This document shows positions 31,344 through 40,106 of a stretch of 64,000 nt of DNA, piece by piece. This stretch comes from Teredinibacter purpureus. Its GTDB lineage: Bacteria > Pseudomonadota > Gammaproteobacteria > Pseudomonadales > Cellvibrionaceae. Where the stretch lies: assembly GCF_014217335.1 (NCBI RefSeq), contig NZ_CP060092.1:3613501-3677500 (forward strand), in the 5' to 3' direction. Under the pieces are notes generated by a model. It was not told the DNA's origin. It saw nothing but the letters and a program-made list of their open reading frames with translations, and made no database searches. Every line of letters starts with the position of its first letter. Position 1 is the stretch's first letter. The translations under genes were made by a program, and so were the position numbers.

Positions 31344-32360
31344 TTACATCCCCAAGAGCTCATCTTTGTGTGGAAACAACCCAAAGACTCCACCCGTATG
31401 GACAAATACAATATTTTTCATAGAGTGGAAAACGCCCTGTTTAATCTCGTTAATCAAACCATAAAAAGCTTTTCCAGTATAAACTGGGTCGAGAACCACC
31501 CCCTCCTCTCTAGCAAGCCACTGGATGGTTTCATAAAGCGCCTTGTAACCACGAGCATATCCAGGACCGATATACCCATCCAACGTGTGAACATTCAAAC
31601 TGTCAGGCAGCTCGGAAATCAAAGACGCATTAAATTGCGCTCCCCAGCGTTTCCCCCATCGGCGAACATCAAGCCTCACTTTTTCCAAAAAATAGGCTTC
31701 AGAATCACACACCGCTACGCCAAAAACAGGGACATTTGAATGGCACAAATGAAACCCCAGTGTTAGCCCGGCTTGCGTTCCGCCAGAGCCTGTCGCCACC
31801 ACTATGGCATCAGGCTTTACGCTGCTATTCTCAAAATCCGCTAGCAACTCCTGAGCAGCGTTCAAATATCCCCACAAACCCACTTCGTCGCTCGCACCCA
31901 TAGGAATAATATACGCCTTACGCCCAAGCCCTTCATAATGCATTCGCCAGTGTTCAAAAATAGACTCTATACCACCAACGAAGGCTTTATCATCGTATAT
32001 CGATACCTCAGCGCCTGCCAAATGATCGAGCAACAAATTACCATCGATACTCGCGCTAGGATCCCCCCGCAATATTAGGTGGGCCTTTAAACCCATGCGA
32101 GCAGCGACCAACGCCGTTGTTCGACAGTGATTAGATTGCACACCCCCACATGTAATAAGCGTGTCACAACCCTCTGACAGCGCTTGAGCCACAACGAACT
32201 CCAACTTACGTAACTTGTTACCTGTATCGGCCGAGCCTGTACGATCATCTTGCTTTATCCAGATACGAGGCCCCCCGATAGCGCGTGAAATACGATCCAA
32301 CGGACGAAATGGGGTAGGCAGTTGAGCCAAGGAGACTCTAGGGGGGGTATAGGGCAGCAT
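31344..32360 (-). CDS. D-cysteine desulfhydrase/ACC-deaminase-like PLP enzyme
   Basis: A 338-residue PLP fold-type II enzyme. The PLP-binding Lys lies in GNKLRKLEF, preceded by WIKQDDRTGSADTGNK, and the Ser/Asn of CGGVQSNHCRTTA interacts with the cofactor and substrate. ATGSGGTQAG is the phosphate-binding loop. The pattern fits DcyD (D-cysteine to pyruvate, sulfide and ammonia) better than ACC deaminase, but both share these motifs. The frame begins at 32411; ATG 32360 gives the family N-terminus YTPPRVSLAQLPTPF. It adds to the sulfur-related genes of this region. Confidence 0.85.
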   Translation of the reverse strand: MLPYTPPRVSLAQLPTPFRPLDRISRAIGGPRIWIKQDDRTGSADTGNKLRKLEFVVAQALSEGCDTLITCGGVQSNHCRTTALVAARMGLKAHLILRGDPSASIDGNLLLDHLAGAEVSIYDDKAFVGGIESIFEHWRMHYEGLGRKAYIIPMGASDEVGLWGYLNAAQELLADFENSSVKPDAIVVATGSGGTQAGLTLGFHLCHSNVPVFGVAVCDSEAYFLEKVRLDVRRWGKRWGAQFNASLISELPDSLNVHTLDGYIGPGYARGYKALYETIQWLAREEGVVLDPVYTGKAFYGLINEIKQGVFHSMKNIVFVHTGGVFGLFPHKDELLGM

Positions 32361-32471
32361 GAGAACAAAGCTACCGTGAAAGTGATTGAAGGTAAAGAGG
32401 GAAACAAACAAGAGAAATCAGGGGCCGGCGCAATATTGAATAGACAGCCCCTGATAAAAGATCAGCCAAGA

Positions 32472-32804
32472 CTAGATAGACTTAATCGTGCCCTTCGGCA
32501 AAACGGCGTGAACCGATACTTTTTGAAACTTAAGGTCTACATTATTGGTGGCATTAATGGTTACGTAATGCTCATCCACTTCTATAATTTTACCCAGCAT
32601 ACCACTGGTTAAAACTACCTCATCACCTTTACCCAAACTCTCGACAAGTGACGTATGTTCCTTCTGTCGCTTACGCTGTGGGCGAATAATCACAAAGTAC
32701 ATAAACAGGAACAAGCCACCCAGCAACACAAAATTCATAAAACCTGCGTTAGGCGCGGCTGCACCCTCAGTTTGCGCTACGGCATCTGCAATAAAAAATC
32801 CCAT
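32472..32804 (-). CDS. yajC: Sec translocon accessory subunit YajC
   Basis: A 110-residue protein with one TM helix (FMNFVLLGGLFLFMYFVIIRPQ) and the YajC signature IIRPQRKRQKEHTSLVESLGKGDEVVLTSGM. YajC associates with SecDF and SecYEG in the inner membrane. It is preceded by GAGG about 11 nt before ATG. Elsewhere yajC lies directly before secD and secF, often after tgt. Here the downstream gene is the desulfhydrase-like enzyme and upstream is an AraC regulator, so it is detached from secDF. Confidence 0.93.
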   Translation of the reverse strand: MGFFIADAVAQTEGAAAPNAGFMNFVLLGGLFLFMYFVIIRPQRKRQKEHTSLVESLGKGDEVVLTSGMLGKIIEVDEHYVTINATNNVDLKFQKVSVHAVLPKGTIKSI

Positions 32805-32962
32805 GGAAAAATTAACCTCATTTGACGCTTATAGAATAATTGATGAGCTAAAAAACCATCAATTGAATTAAGAAAGAAGGCGGGTAACTCTACAAGAAGT
32901 TGGCATATAGTCAAGAGCAACCTGCTCCGAGACACAAGGGAGGTTAGAGGCAGTACAGATAA

Positions 32963-32995
32963 AGGAGCCCCCCGTCGTAATGAAGCGGGGCTCCT
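32963..32995 (-). terminator. Hairpin downstream of the GAF-AraC gene
   Basis: An inverted repeat AGGAGCCCC / GGGGCTCCT with a loop of about 15 nt, downstream of the regulator on the minus strand. Only three T follow on that strand, so it may be a terminator or a protective stem before yajC. Confidence 0.45.
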
Positions 32996-33096
32996 AATTC
33001 AGGAAGAACACGGCAGCATTGGCTGTATTCTTATCGATATAAGGTCTCTAGGGTATAAAACCACTCTACTACAGTGCTTAGGGCCTAGAGAACCGT

Positions 33097-34128
33097 CTAT
33101 ACGTAGTCTCTGAACAGCTTCCTAAACGTACTAGGAGACAAGCCAGTCCAACGCTTGAAGGCGTTAGTAAAACTCGTACGATCAGAAAAATCCAACGATG
33201 CCGAAATACTATCGATGCTCAGATGCTGCTTAATCAAGTAGTCGATCGAGTAATGGAATCTTACTTGGTCTCTCAGGTCTGCGAAGCTAACATCTTGCTG
33301 CTGCAAGCGTCGCTGCAAGGTCCTCTTTGACAAGTTTAATTCTTCCGCAATATGGCCAATACTTAAAGGCGCCCTACTTATTCGACGCTCCAATACCTCT
33401 ACCACACGTGCGGGAACGCCAAACACTTCAGGCAACCGAGCCTGCTCCAAGTATTCGTCGAGAGTTTTTACAGATCCGAGGGCAAACATCGCCTGATCGG
33501 TGAGTTTACGTTGGGCTTGCGCTAATTGTTGGTCGGTCATAAAGGCCACTCCTTCTGCCAATAGCTCTAAAAAAGCTGCATCCTCAGAACTGTATCCTTC
33601 ACTAGAATAATTTCCAGCATTCTCACGAACCCCTAAGCTTTGTGTTTTTAGAAAACACAACACCGCTTGCTCAGCATGAGTAGAATTAACTACAGTGCCC
33701 AAGTACGCATCTACTTGCGTATTATTATACGCCATAGATAGGGATTCCACACGGTGATCAGGTACTTTTGGACAGATATAAGTCTCATTTTTTGCTATTA
33801 CATCTTCACAAAAAGTACCATTTAGCGATAAATGCTGGCCTACGAAAAAATTTTCGTCATTTCCCGCGCACGCAACAACCTCGTATACCTGCGAGGAAAC
33901 GGGACGCGTAACCAAACCAATCTCTACGTTAAATCGCTTAATTCCAGCTTGTAAAAATAAACACACGGCTCGATTATAAGATTCTACATTATGGCTATTC
34001 GCTAGTACTCGATATAAAAATGTTACTCCGTCAGAAGCTGTATTCATATCGTATTGATTTAAGTCGAGCGGCGTCCCTGGCAGGCTCTGATGGAAACTAC
34101 TGCTTGATAAAAGCTTCAAATCACTCAC
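33097..34128 (-). CDS. AraC-family transcriptional regulator with N-terminal GAF-like domain
   Basis: A 343-residue regulator. Residues about 40-195 look like a GAF sensor (FNVEIGLVTRPVSSQVYEVVACAG, then SLNGTFCEDVIAKNETYICP). The C-terminal ~100 residues are a two-HTH AraC domain (IGHIAEELNLSKRTLQRRLQ, then ISASLDFSDRTSFTNAFKRWTGLSPSTFRK). The start given is a GTG at 34128; an ATG at 34047 is an alternative and neither has a good ribosome site. No operon partner is evident. It is preceded by a long AT-rich region, and its ligand and targets are unknown. Confidence 0.88.
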   Translation of the reverse strand: MSDLKLLSSSSFHQSLPGTPLDLNQYDMNTASDGVTFLYRVLANSHNVESYNRAVCLFLQAGIKRFNVEIGLVTRPVSSQVYEVVACAGNDENFFVGQHLSLNGTFCEDVIAKNETYICPKVPDHRVESLSMAYNNTQVDAYLGTVVNSTHAEQAVLCFLKTQSLGVRENAGNYSSEGYSSEDAAFLELLAEGVAFMTDQQLAQAQRKLTDQAMFALGSVKTLDEYLEQARLPEVFGVPARVVEVLERRISRAPLSIGHIAEELNLSKRTLQRRLQQQDVSFADLRDQVRFHYSIDYLIKQHLSIDSISASLDFSDRTSFTNAFKRWTGLSPSTFRKLFRDYV

Positions 34129-34761
34129 CCTATTGTGTTGTTAAATTTCTTTATAATTTTTTGTTATTAAAATAACTACTGATAGTTAGATTTTCTAAGC
34201 TTTGATACATCGTCTTACGGCTCAGGCAATCGTCGAACCTCATACCACTGTAAAAAATACCACTATTCCAATCAATTTTCGTTGGATTTATTTACACATC
34301 CAAACTATGTATAAACTATTTCTTAACATATCGATAAGCCAGATCTAATTGCGCCAGCTAGCTGCTTTTTGCGTCATAAATTAGCATTTAGAGTTTATAG
34401 GGCCGTTTAGGCCTAATTGCGAATACTGCGCACTCTGAATTGCAAGAAAACACCGGTCATACAAACAAACGTTTGTATTGTATAGCGTATTTAAATAATC
34501 ATTTAAATAAACGTAATTAGTACAGCGATTAATGGTGATCGCTTTTGAAAAGTGCCTCACCCCCTTTAAATTAACATGTTAACTATACAGAAGATGTAAC
34601 CCTTAAATAAAGATAATCACGTCTCTACGGCCCAGCAGAAGTCTCTCTCTCGAGAATTACTGCCGTAAGCTGTGTGCAAGCGCGTAGGAAAATTTAAGTA
34701 TATGAGCGCTGGACGCCCCCTCAATCTCTCTGCCGTTGCGAGGCGATCCGCATTATAAGTG
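34129..34761. other. AT-rich intergenic region upstream of the GAF-AraC regulator
   Basis: About 630 bp without a plausible gene. It is richer in A+T than its surroundings and contains scattered repeats of TTTAAATAA-like sequence near 34490-34510 and an AT-rich block near 34140-34200. It lies between the start of the regulator and the end of bcp, both on the minus strand. It probably holds the regulator's promoter and perhaps an untranslated RNA, but I can define neither. Confidence 0.45.
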
Positions 34762-35238
34762 CTAAATCAAGTTTTCTGAAATGTAAGATATTACATCATC
34801 ATGGTGACTTTTCGTTTTGACCTTATCCATAATATAGGCTAGGCGACCATCCTTCCCTATTATAAAAGTCGTACGCAAAATACCCATAAACTCTCGCCCC
34901 ATAAACTTTTTAAGCCCCCAAACACCATACTTTTCTGCAATAGTTAAATCCTCGTCTGACAAAAGATCAAAATTGAGGCCCTGCTTGTCTTCGAACCGTT
35001 TTAATCGCTCCACCGGATCAGGGCTAACCGCAAACACCACGGTATCGATTGCTTTAAATTCAGATTGAGTATCTCTAATACCGCAAGCTTGTGTCGTGCA
35101 ACCTGGCGTCATTGCCTTCGGGTAAAAATAGAGTACTACATTATTCTTTCCCGCATAATCTGATAACTTTATCGTCTCGCCATTTTGATTTTTCAACGAA
35201 AATGCAGGTGCTTTGTTGCCAACTTTAGGAAAGGCCAT
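34762..35238 (-). CDS. bcp: Thioredoxin-dependent thiol peroxidase Bcp
   Basis: A 158-residue 2-Cys peroxiredoxin of the BCP/PrxQ class (E. coli Bcp 156). The peroxidatic Cys is C47 in YPKAMTPGCTTQACG, with the resolving Cys C52 five residues later. It reduces hydroperoxides in the cytoplasm with electrons from thioredoxin. It is followed by the regulator only after a long gap. Upstream, 80 bp away, mdh ends with its own terminator, so bcp probably has its own promoter. Confidence 0.95.
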   Translation of the reverse strand: MAFPKVGNKAPAFSLKNQNGETIKLSDYAGKNNVVLYFYPKAMTPGCTTQACGIRDTQSEFKAIDTVVFAVSPDPVERLKRFEDKQGLNFDLLSDEDLTIAEKYGVWGLKKFMGREFMGILRTTFIIGKDGRLAYIMDKVKTKSHHDDVISYISENLI

Positions 35239-35275
35239 GCCTAGACTCCAATTATAAAATGGTAAATTTTAAGCA

Positions 35276-35302
35276 AAAAAAAGCGCGGTATAGTACCGCG
35301 CT
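35276..35302 (-). terminator. Rho-independent terminator of mdh
   Basis: An inverted repeat AGCGCGGTA / TACCGCGCT with a 3-nt loop at 35282-35302. On the minus strand it is followed by a run of seven or more T. It lies 17 bp after the mdh stop codon. Confidence 0.9.
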
Positions 35303-35318
35303 TCGCTAACGCTATTTA

Positions 35319-36302
35319 TTACGCTGGCAATAGGGACTTTACTGCATCACGTTCTTCTTTCAATTCATCCTCAGATGCAATCATGCGAGCTTGTGAAAAC
35401 TCATCAATACTCAAACCTTGCACAATTTTCCAATCGCCGCCTTCACACGTACAGGGGAAAGAATAGATTAACCCTTCTTCAATGCCGTAGCTTCCATCGC
35501 TGTATACGCCCATGCTCACCCAATCACCGTCGGTGGTACCTAGAGCCCAATCTCGTATATGGAATATTGCTGCATTGGCTGCAGAAGCTGCGCTAGACGC
35601 CCCACGGGCCTTGATAATAGCTGCCCCACGCTGCTGTACGGTTGGAATGAAGCTTTCTTCGTACCAGCTTTTCTCGACTTTATCGATAGCCACTTCATTG
35701 TTAACAAGCGCATGGAACAGATCAGGATACTGTGTTGAGGAGTGATTACCCCATATTGTCATTTTGCTAATATCGTTAATCGATTCGCCTAATTTTTGAC
35801 CTAAGGCAGTCATCGCGCGATTATGATCAAGACGCATCATTGCCGTAAACTGACGAGGGTTAATATCTGGAGCGTTACGCTGAGCAATAAGTGCATTGGT
35901 ATTCGCTGGATTACCAACAACGAGTACTTTGATATCGCGTGAAGCGTGATCATTGATCGCTTTGCCTTGCACAGAAAAAATGGCCGCATTCGCTTCCAAT
36001 AAGTCTTTACGCTCCATACCTGGGCCTCGAGGGCGCGCGCCAACCAGTAAAGCGTATTCAGCATCTTTGAACGCAACATTTGCGTCATCGGTACAGACCA
36101 TCCCGTGCAATAGCGGGAATGCACAATCATCCAATTCCATTGCCACGCCTTTTAGGGCTTCCAGCGCTGGTGTAATTTCTAGCATCTGTAAAATAACAGG
36201 CTGGTCTTTACCTAGCATTTCTCCTGCTGCAATTCTAAACAACAATGAATAACTAATTTGGCCTGCAGCGCCGGTAACGGCAACTCGAACGGGTGCTTTC
36301 AC
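35319..36302 (-). CDS. mdh: Malate dehydrogenase, NAD-dependent
   Basis: A 327-residue malate dehydrogenase of the cytosolic/LDH-like 'group 2' kind, longer than the enterobacterial 312-residue form. The NAD loop is [19 protein letters not shown], the substrate Arg residues are in [15 protein letters not shown], and catalytic residues are in MRLDHNRA and [12 protein letters not shown]. It converts malate to oxaloacetate in the TCA cycle. The start is GTG at 36302 with CGGAGA upstream. It stands alone, ending in a strong terminator. Confidence 0.96.
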   Translation of the reverse strand: MKAPVRVAVTGAAGQISYSLLFRIAAGEMLGKDQPVILQMLEITPALEALKGVAMELDDCAFPLLHGMVCTDDANVAFKDAEYALLVGARPRGPGMERKDLLEANAAIFSVQGKAINDHASRDIKVLVVGNPANTNALIAQRNAPDINPRQFTAMMRLDHNRAMTALGQKLGESINDISKMTIWGNHSSTQYPDLFHALVNNEVAIDKVEKSWYEESFIPTVQQRGAAIIKARGASSAASAANAAIFHIRDWALGTTDGDWVSMGVYSDGSYGIEEGLIYSFPCTCEGGDWKIVQGLSIDEFSQARMIASEDELKEERDAVKSLLPA

Positions 36303-36390
36303 GATATATCTCCGTTAATTAAAAATTACTGATTTTGAACCGCATTATAGTGGCATAAATCTAAATGTCATTGCTCTATAGCACTTACAT

Positions 36391-37014
36391 CTATGATGGA
36401 TAGCGTTCCTGTAGTTTTTGATATAAAACCGCACCAAAATTGGGATTTTTTGGGTCTAAATTCGCGAGTATTTCAACTAAGTGCTCATTATCTTCTTTTC
36501 CATTCCATACTTTGAGGTAGGAACCGTCTTGGTAGCCAAAATCTTGCCTGAACATATTAAGTACGTTTTTACCAACATACCTGTTGAATAGCTGTTCGAA
36601 ATTAAGGTCGACCGGCGCGAAAAGTGCGCAAAACTCAGTTACGCAAAAATTATGGGTCTGAAGCGTCGCCAAAGTGAACGCCTCTAAATCTTCACGAAAG
36701 TTTTGTCCTGCTGTTGCACTATTAAGCTCTGCTTCAATAGCACTTGCTATACGCTGGTAACCAGTAGCACTAGGCTCCTCAGTCAGCAACCGAATACTGA
36801 GACCAAAATGCCAAATATCGATTAATTCCAATATTACTTGATCAACGTCAGGTGATTGCTTTTTCCACCATTTCCACCCAAAGTGGTCCATCAGTTCCGC
36901 ACATTCAACCCAAATAGCTCGGTACCACTCAAAATTTTCCGTACGCCAGTTCAAGTTCACTTTACTGTTCATCGCTTCCTGCAATTCAAGCATTGTGATC
37001 AATTGTTGCTGCAT
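36391..37014 (-). CDS. Dimeric all-alpha dUTPase (dUTPase_2 family)
   Basis: A 207-residue protein of the MazG-like dimeric dUTPase family, which hydrolyses dUTP (and dUDP) to dUMP. The metal-binding helices are visible: WYRAIWVECAELMDHFGWKWWKKQ (ExxEL-type) and VILELIDIWHF (ELxDxWH). This family is found in kinetoplastids, Campylobacter, phages and some bacteria and is unrelated to the trimeric Dut. It begins 9 bp upstream of nothing conserved; tatD starts upstream on the same strand only after its own stop. It lies close to tmk, also in thymidylate metabolism. Confidence 0.9.
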   Translation of the reverse strand: MQQQLITMLELQEAMNSKVNLNWRTENFEWYRAIWVECAELMDHFGWKWWKKQSPDVDQVILELIDIWHFGLSIRLLTEEPSATGYQRIASAIEAELNSATAGQNFREDLEAFTLATLQTHNFCVTEFCALFAPVDLNFEQLFNRYVGKNVLNMFRQDFGYQDGSYLKVWNGKEDNEHLVEILANLDPKNPNFGAVLYQKLQERYPS

Positions 37015-37023
37015 GACTGCACC

Positions 37024-37803
37024 CTACCCTATATTTTTTAAAAAAAGATTATTGAAATTTTCACTGGTGATGCTGGCCAGTTTCTCGAGAGAAATCCCTC
37101 GTAATTCGGCAATATATTCAGCGACTTCTCGCACGTATTTAGGCTCGTTTGGCTTGCCTCGAAATGGTACAGGCGCAAGATAAGGGGAATCAGTCTCCAC
37201 CAGCAGTCTATCGAGAGGTATTTTTCGAGTGACGTCACGCAATGCTTCAGCATTTTTAAAAGTAACAATTCCCGATATCGAGATATAAAAATTAAGGTCT
37301 AATGCCTGCTCGGCCATTTCCCAGCTTTCCGTAAAACAATGCATAACCCCGGCTGCTTCGCCACAAGCGTGCTCTTTCATTAAGCTAATCGTATCCTCAC
37401 GTGCATCACGCGTATGAATAATTACGGGCAACTGCGTTTTAGCGCCCGCCTTCAAGTGATTAACAAAACTCAGCTTTTGAATATCCGCTTTCTCTGCACT
37501 GTAGTAATAGTCTAAACCTGTTTCGCCTAAAGCAACGACCTTATCAGCCTTCGACCATTCGCAAAGCGTATCAACGTCTACCGCTGACGCCATAACATCC
37601 GAAGGGTGGATACCAACTGATGCAAAGATTCCATCAAATTGTTGAGCGATCTCAACAACCTGCTGTCTATTTTCTTCGCTGATACACACACACAGCATTT
37701 GCTTAACGCCCCTAGATTTAGCCGCTTCTACCGCACCGGCCAAACCATCGGGGTATAAATCAAGATTAAGTCTGTCGAGATGACAATGAGAGTCCACCAG
37801 CAT
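37024..37803 (-). CDS. TatD-family metal-dependent hydrolase
   Basis: A 259-residue TIM-barrel DNase-like hydrolase. The first metal site is VDSHCHLD, the central Glu is in ALGETGLDYYY, IIHTRDA and VMHCFTES carry His ligands, and VETDSPYLAP carries the last Asp. Members are 3'-5' exonucleases implicated in DNA repair or D-Tyr-tRNA processing. This is the YcfH type that follows holB and pilZ in gammaproteobacteria. The stop is 9 bp upstream of the dUTPase start, so the two are probably cotranscribed. Confidence 0.93.
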   Translation of the reverse strand: MLVDSHCHLDRLNLDLYPDGLAGAVEAAKSRGVKQMLCVCISEENRQQVVEIAQQFDGIFASVGIHPSDVMASAVDVDTLCEWSKADKVVALGETGLDYYYSAEKADIQKLSFVNHLKAGAKTQLPVIIHTRDAREDTISLMKEHACGEAAGVMHCFTESWEMAEQALDLNFYISISGIVTFKNAEALRDVTRKIPLDRLLVETDSPYLAPVPFRGKPNEPKYVREVAEYIAELRGISLEKLASITSENFNNLFLKNIG

Positions 37804-37907
37804 TACGAAATTGCACCTTTTATTTGTAAATTATCGGAGAGGAGAGAAAGCCTAGAGGTAATACGAAAAAAGAGACGATGGAATGGAGGCTGCACACCTC
37901 CATCAAA

Positions 37908-38261
37908 CTACATAGTATGAGTGGGCCTATCCGAATCTAACGAACCGGCAAGATAAGTTTCTATTTTCTGATTGGCAATATCATCTTCACCACTAAATTG
38001 AACGCCAATACCCGCTGCACGATTACCTTGTGCACCTCGCGGTGTAATCCATATTACTTTTCCCGCTACCGGTATTTTCTCAGGCTCATCCATTAAGCTT
38101 AAAAGCATAAACACTTCGTCACCGAGGGTATACGATTTATTGGTTGGTATAAACAAGCCACCATTCTCCACAAACGGCATATACGCTGCATATAAAACAG
38201 CCTTATCTCGAATGGTTAGAGAAAGTATCCCGTTTCGGGCCGCGCCACCTAATCCTTTCAT
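37908..38261 (-). CDS. pilZ: Type IV pilus assembly PilZ-domain protein
   Basis: A 117-residue single PilZ domain, like Pseudomonas PilZ (118). The RxxxR and (D/N)xSxxG motifs for c-di-GMP are missing (VENGGLFIPT stands at the second place), as is normal for true PilZ, which binds PilB and FimX, not the nucleotide. The strand VAGKVIWITPRGAQGNRAAGIGVQF is the family hallmark. It lies between holB and tatD in the usual order. This suggests type IV pili, although other pil genes are outside the window. Confidence 0.92.
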   Translation of the reverse strand: MKGLGGAARNGILSLTIRDKAVLYAAYMPFVENGGLFIPTNKSYTLGDEVFMLLSLMDEPEKIPVAGKVIWITPRGAQGNRAAGIGVQFSGEDDIANQKIETYLAGSLDSDRPTHTM

Positions 38262-38384
38262 AAAGAGTTAACTCGTGTATCGACATTATTAGCAATTTTA
38301 AGAATAGCGGACACAAGCACGAAGGTCATCCCGTGTAACGCCGTTTTCGGTTTCCAATCCTACCTTAATACGCCAATTACGGCA

Positions 38385-39413
38385 TCAATCACCTGTAGGT
38401 ACCCGCAATAACCGCGAAGAGTGACGAATCATTGCCTTCCAGTCCATTAACAGCTCTTCCAAAATCAGTGTTGAGTTTAAGTTACTGTTCCTTTGAATGT
38501 GCGCTTTTCGCTGACAAAGCGCATCACGGAACCTAAAAAGAAGTGTCTCTGGAATAGCCGCCGTTGCATCGCGTAAAGATGCCCACACCTCGGACGCCCT
38601 CTTTTGAGCGTTTCCATCGCTAGAGACACGCTCTCGAATCAATCGGTCTAGCCATGTAAGCGTTGCATTAATGACATCCAACGCGGAATAGGATGACCAG
38701 CTCTGCACAACCGTGCCAACAGAAACAGCCCCCTCACTTAACGCCACCAAACTTTCGCACATTTTAATTCGCTGCTGAAAGTAATCATTATGCCACCACT
38801 CAAGCGCAAGCAAAGGCGCTTGCCCGCACTCATCAAGTAAGGTTTGAGGCTCTTCAACCCCTAATTCCGACAACCAAGCAATGGAGTCTGCATTGCTTGG
38901 AGGCAAAACGGATACTTTGCTACAACGACTGCGAATTGTCGGCATCAAGCGGCTCGGCTCCAAACTCAACAATATTAGTACGGTGTCACCGGCGGGCTCT
39001 TCTAAGCACTTTAGTAAACTATTGGCCGCATTAAGATTCATCGATTCAGCGGGATTTATAATGACTAGCTTACGCCCGCCTTGCTGCGATGTTTTGGATA
39101 CGAACGCTGTGAGCGATCGAATTTGATCCACCTTAATCGCTTTGCCTTTCCCTTCAGCCTCAATTTCGACCAAATCAGGATGGCTTCCCGCACGGATAAG
39201 TAAGCACGCCTTACAGCCGCCACACGCAACACCCTCCATAGGGGAGCGGCATAAAAGGTAATGCGCCATAGCAGCGCCGAGCTTTTCTACACCAATGCCA
39301 TCACCCCCGCCAACTAGCAATGCATGCGGCAATACTCCATTCTCTACCTGCCGAATAAAACTCTGCCAGACACTATTCTGCCAAGGAAAGGGAGGCATGC
39401 TGATATTACTCAT
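38385..39413 (-). CDS. holB: DNA polymerase III delta-prime subunit HolB
   Basis: A 342-residue clamp-loader subunit. It has the AAA+ fold with a degenerate P-loop (LLVGGGDGIGVEKLG, no usable GK[ST]), as expected for delta-prime. The zinc-binding Cys cluster is CRSPMEGVACGGCKAC, and the SRC motif is IRSRCSK. The C-terminal part is the helical collar. The frame starts at a TTG at 39449; the ATG at 39413 fits the family start MPPFPWQNSVW. A plus-strand rluA-like gene starts 59 bp upstream and separates holB from tmk. Confidence 0.92.
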   Translation of the reverse strand: MSNISMPPFPWQNSVWQSFIRQVENGVLPHALLVGGGDGIGVEKLGAAMAHYLLCRSPMEGVACGGCKACLLIRAGSHPDLVEIEAEGKGKAIKVDQIRSLTAFVSKTSQQGGRKLVIINPAESMNLNAANSLLKCLEEPAGDTVLILLSLEPSRLMPTIRSRCSKVSVLPPSNADSIAWLSELGVEEPQTLLDECGQAPLLALEWWHNDYFQQRIKMCESLVALSEGAVSVGTVVQSWSSYSALDVINATLTWLDRLIRERVSSDGNAQKRASEVWASLRDATAAIPETLLFRFRDALCQRKAHIQRNSNLNSTLILEELLMDWKAMIRHSSRLLRVPTGD

Positions 39414-39472
39414 TTTTCGGAAAATCCCCGTGCTAGAATACGGCGCCAAATTCGCTTGCTGATGTTTACCGT

Positions 39473-40090
39473 ATGGAAATTGTGTATCAAGATGATGATT
39501 TAATCGTTATCAACAAACCCTCAGGGCTGCTAACCGTACCAGGTCTCTCTTCGCCGGAAAATGCGCTTGACCAATTGAAAAGCGAATATCCAAACGCTCG
39601 CGTTGTTCACCGGCTTGATATGGGAACCTCCGGCTTAGTCATATTCGCTAAACACTATGACGCTCAACGCGCGATGGGAAAAATATTCGAACAACGAAAA
39701 ATCAAAAAGCGCTATACCGCCATTGTAAACGGTATTATGTCCGTAAAAGGCGGTGAAATACGCTCTAAATTAATCTGCGACTGGGACAATAGGCCCAAAC
39801 AAAAAATTGACTGGCTAACCGGTAAACCATCTCTCACACACTTTGATGTTCTATCGACCGATACAGCGAAGAACTGTTCTCGTTTAGCGCTCTACCCGCA
39901 CACCGGGCGGTCCCATCAATTACGTGTACATATGCTACAAATTCATCATGTTATTCTTGGTGACCCACTTTACGGCTGTCCAGACACCATTGCCGCATCA
40001 AGCAGACTACTACTGCATGCCACTCAACTTGAATTCGAACAGCCTCTCAGTAAAAAGGCGCTAAACCTTATTTGTGAACCCAATTTCTAA
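39473..40090 (+). CDS. RluA-family pseudouridine synthase
   Basis: A 205-residue short pseudouridine synthase without an S4 domain, like RluA (219). Motif II with the catalytic Asp is RVVHRLDMGTSGLVIFAK; PHTGRSHQLRVHM is motif III, and an N-terminal IVYQDDDLIVINKPSGLLTVPG is typical. It would isomerise a uridine in 23S rRNA and tRNA (RluA acts on position 746 and tRNA 32). It lies inverted between holB and tmk, which are adjacent in most relatives, so it looks like an insertion into the operon. The exact target is not readable. Confidence 0.9.
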   Translation: MEIVYQDDDLIVINKPSGLLTVPGLSSPENALDQLKSEYPNARVVHRLDMGTSGLVIFAKHYDAQRAMGKIFEQRKIKKRYTAIVNGIMSVKGGEIRSKLICDWDNRPKQKIDWLTGKPSLTHFDVLSTDTAKNCSRLALYPHTGRSHQLRVHMLQIHHVILGDPLYGCPDTIAASSRLLLHATQLEFEQPLSKKALNLICEPNF

Positions 40091-40106
40091 CACAAAATTT
40101 ACGGTA

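Noticed and set aside
37883..37903. Hairpin ATGGAGG / CCTCCAT after pilZ
   Set aside because: Short stem, and the T-rich stretch lies about 12 nt away. Too weak to call.
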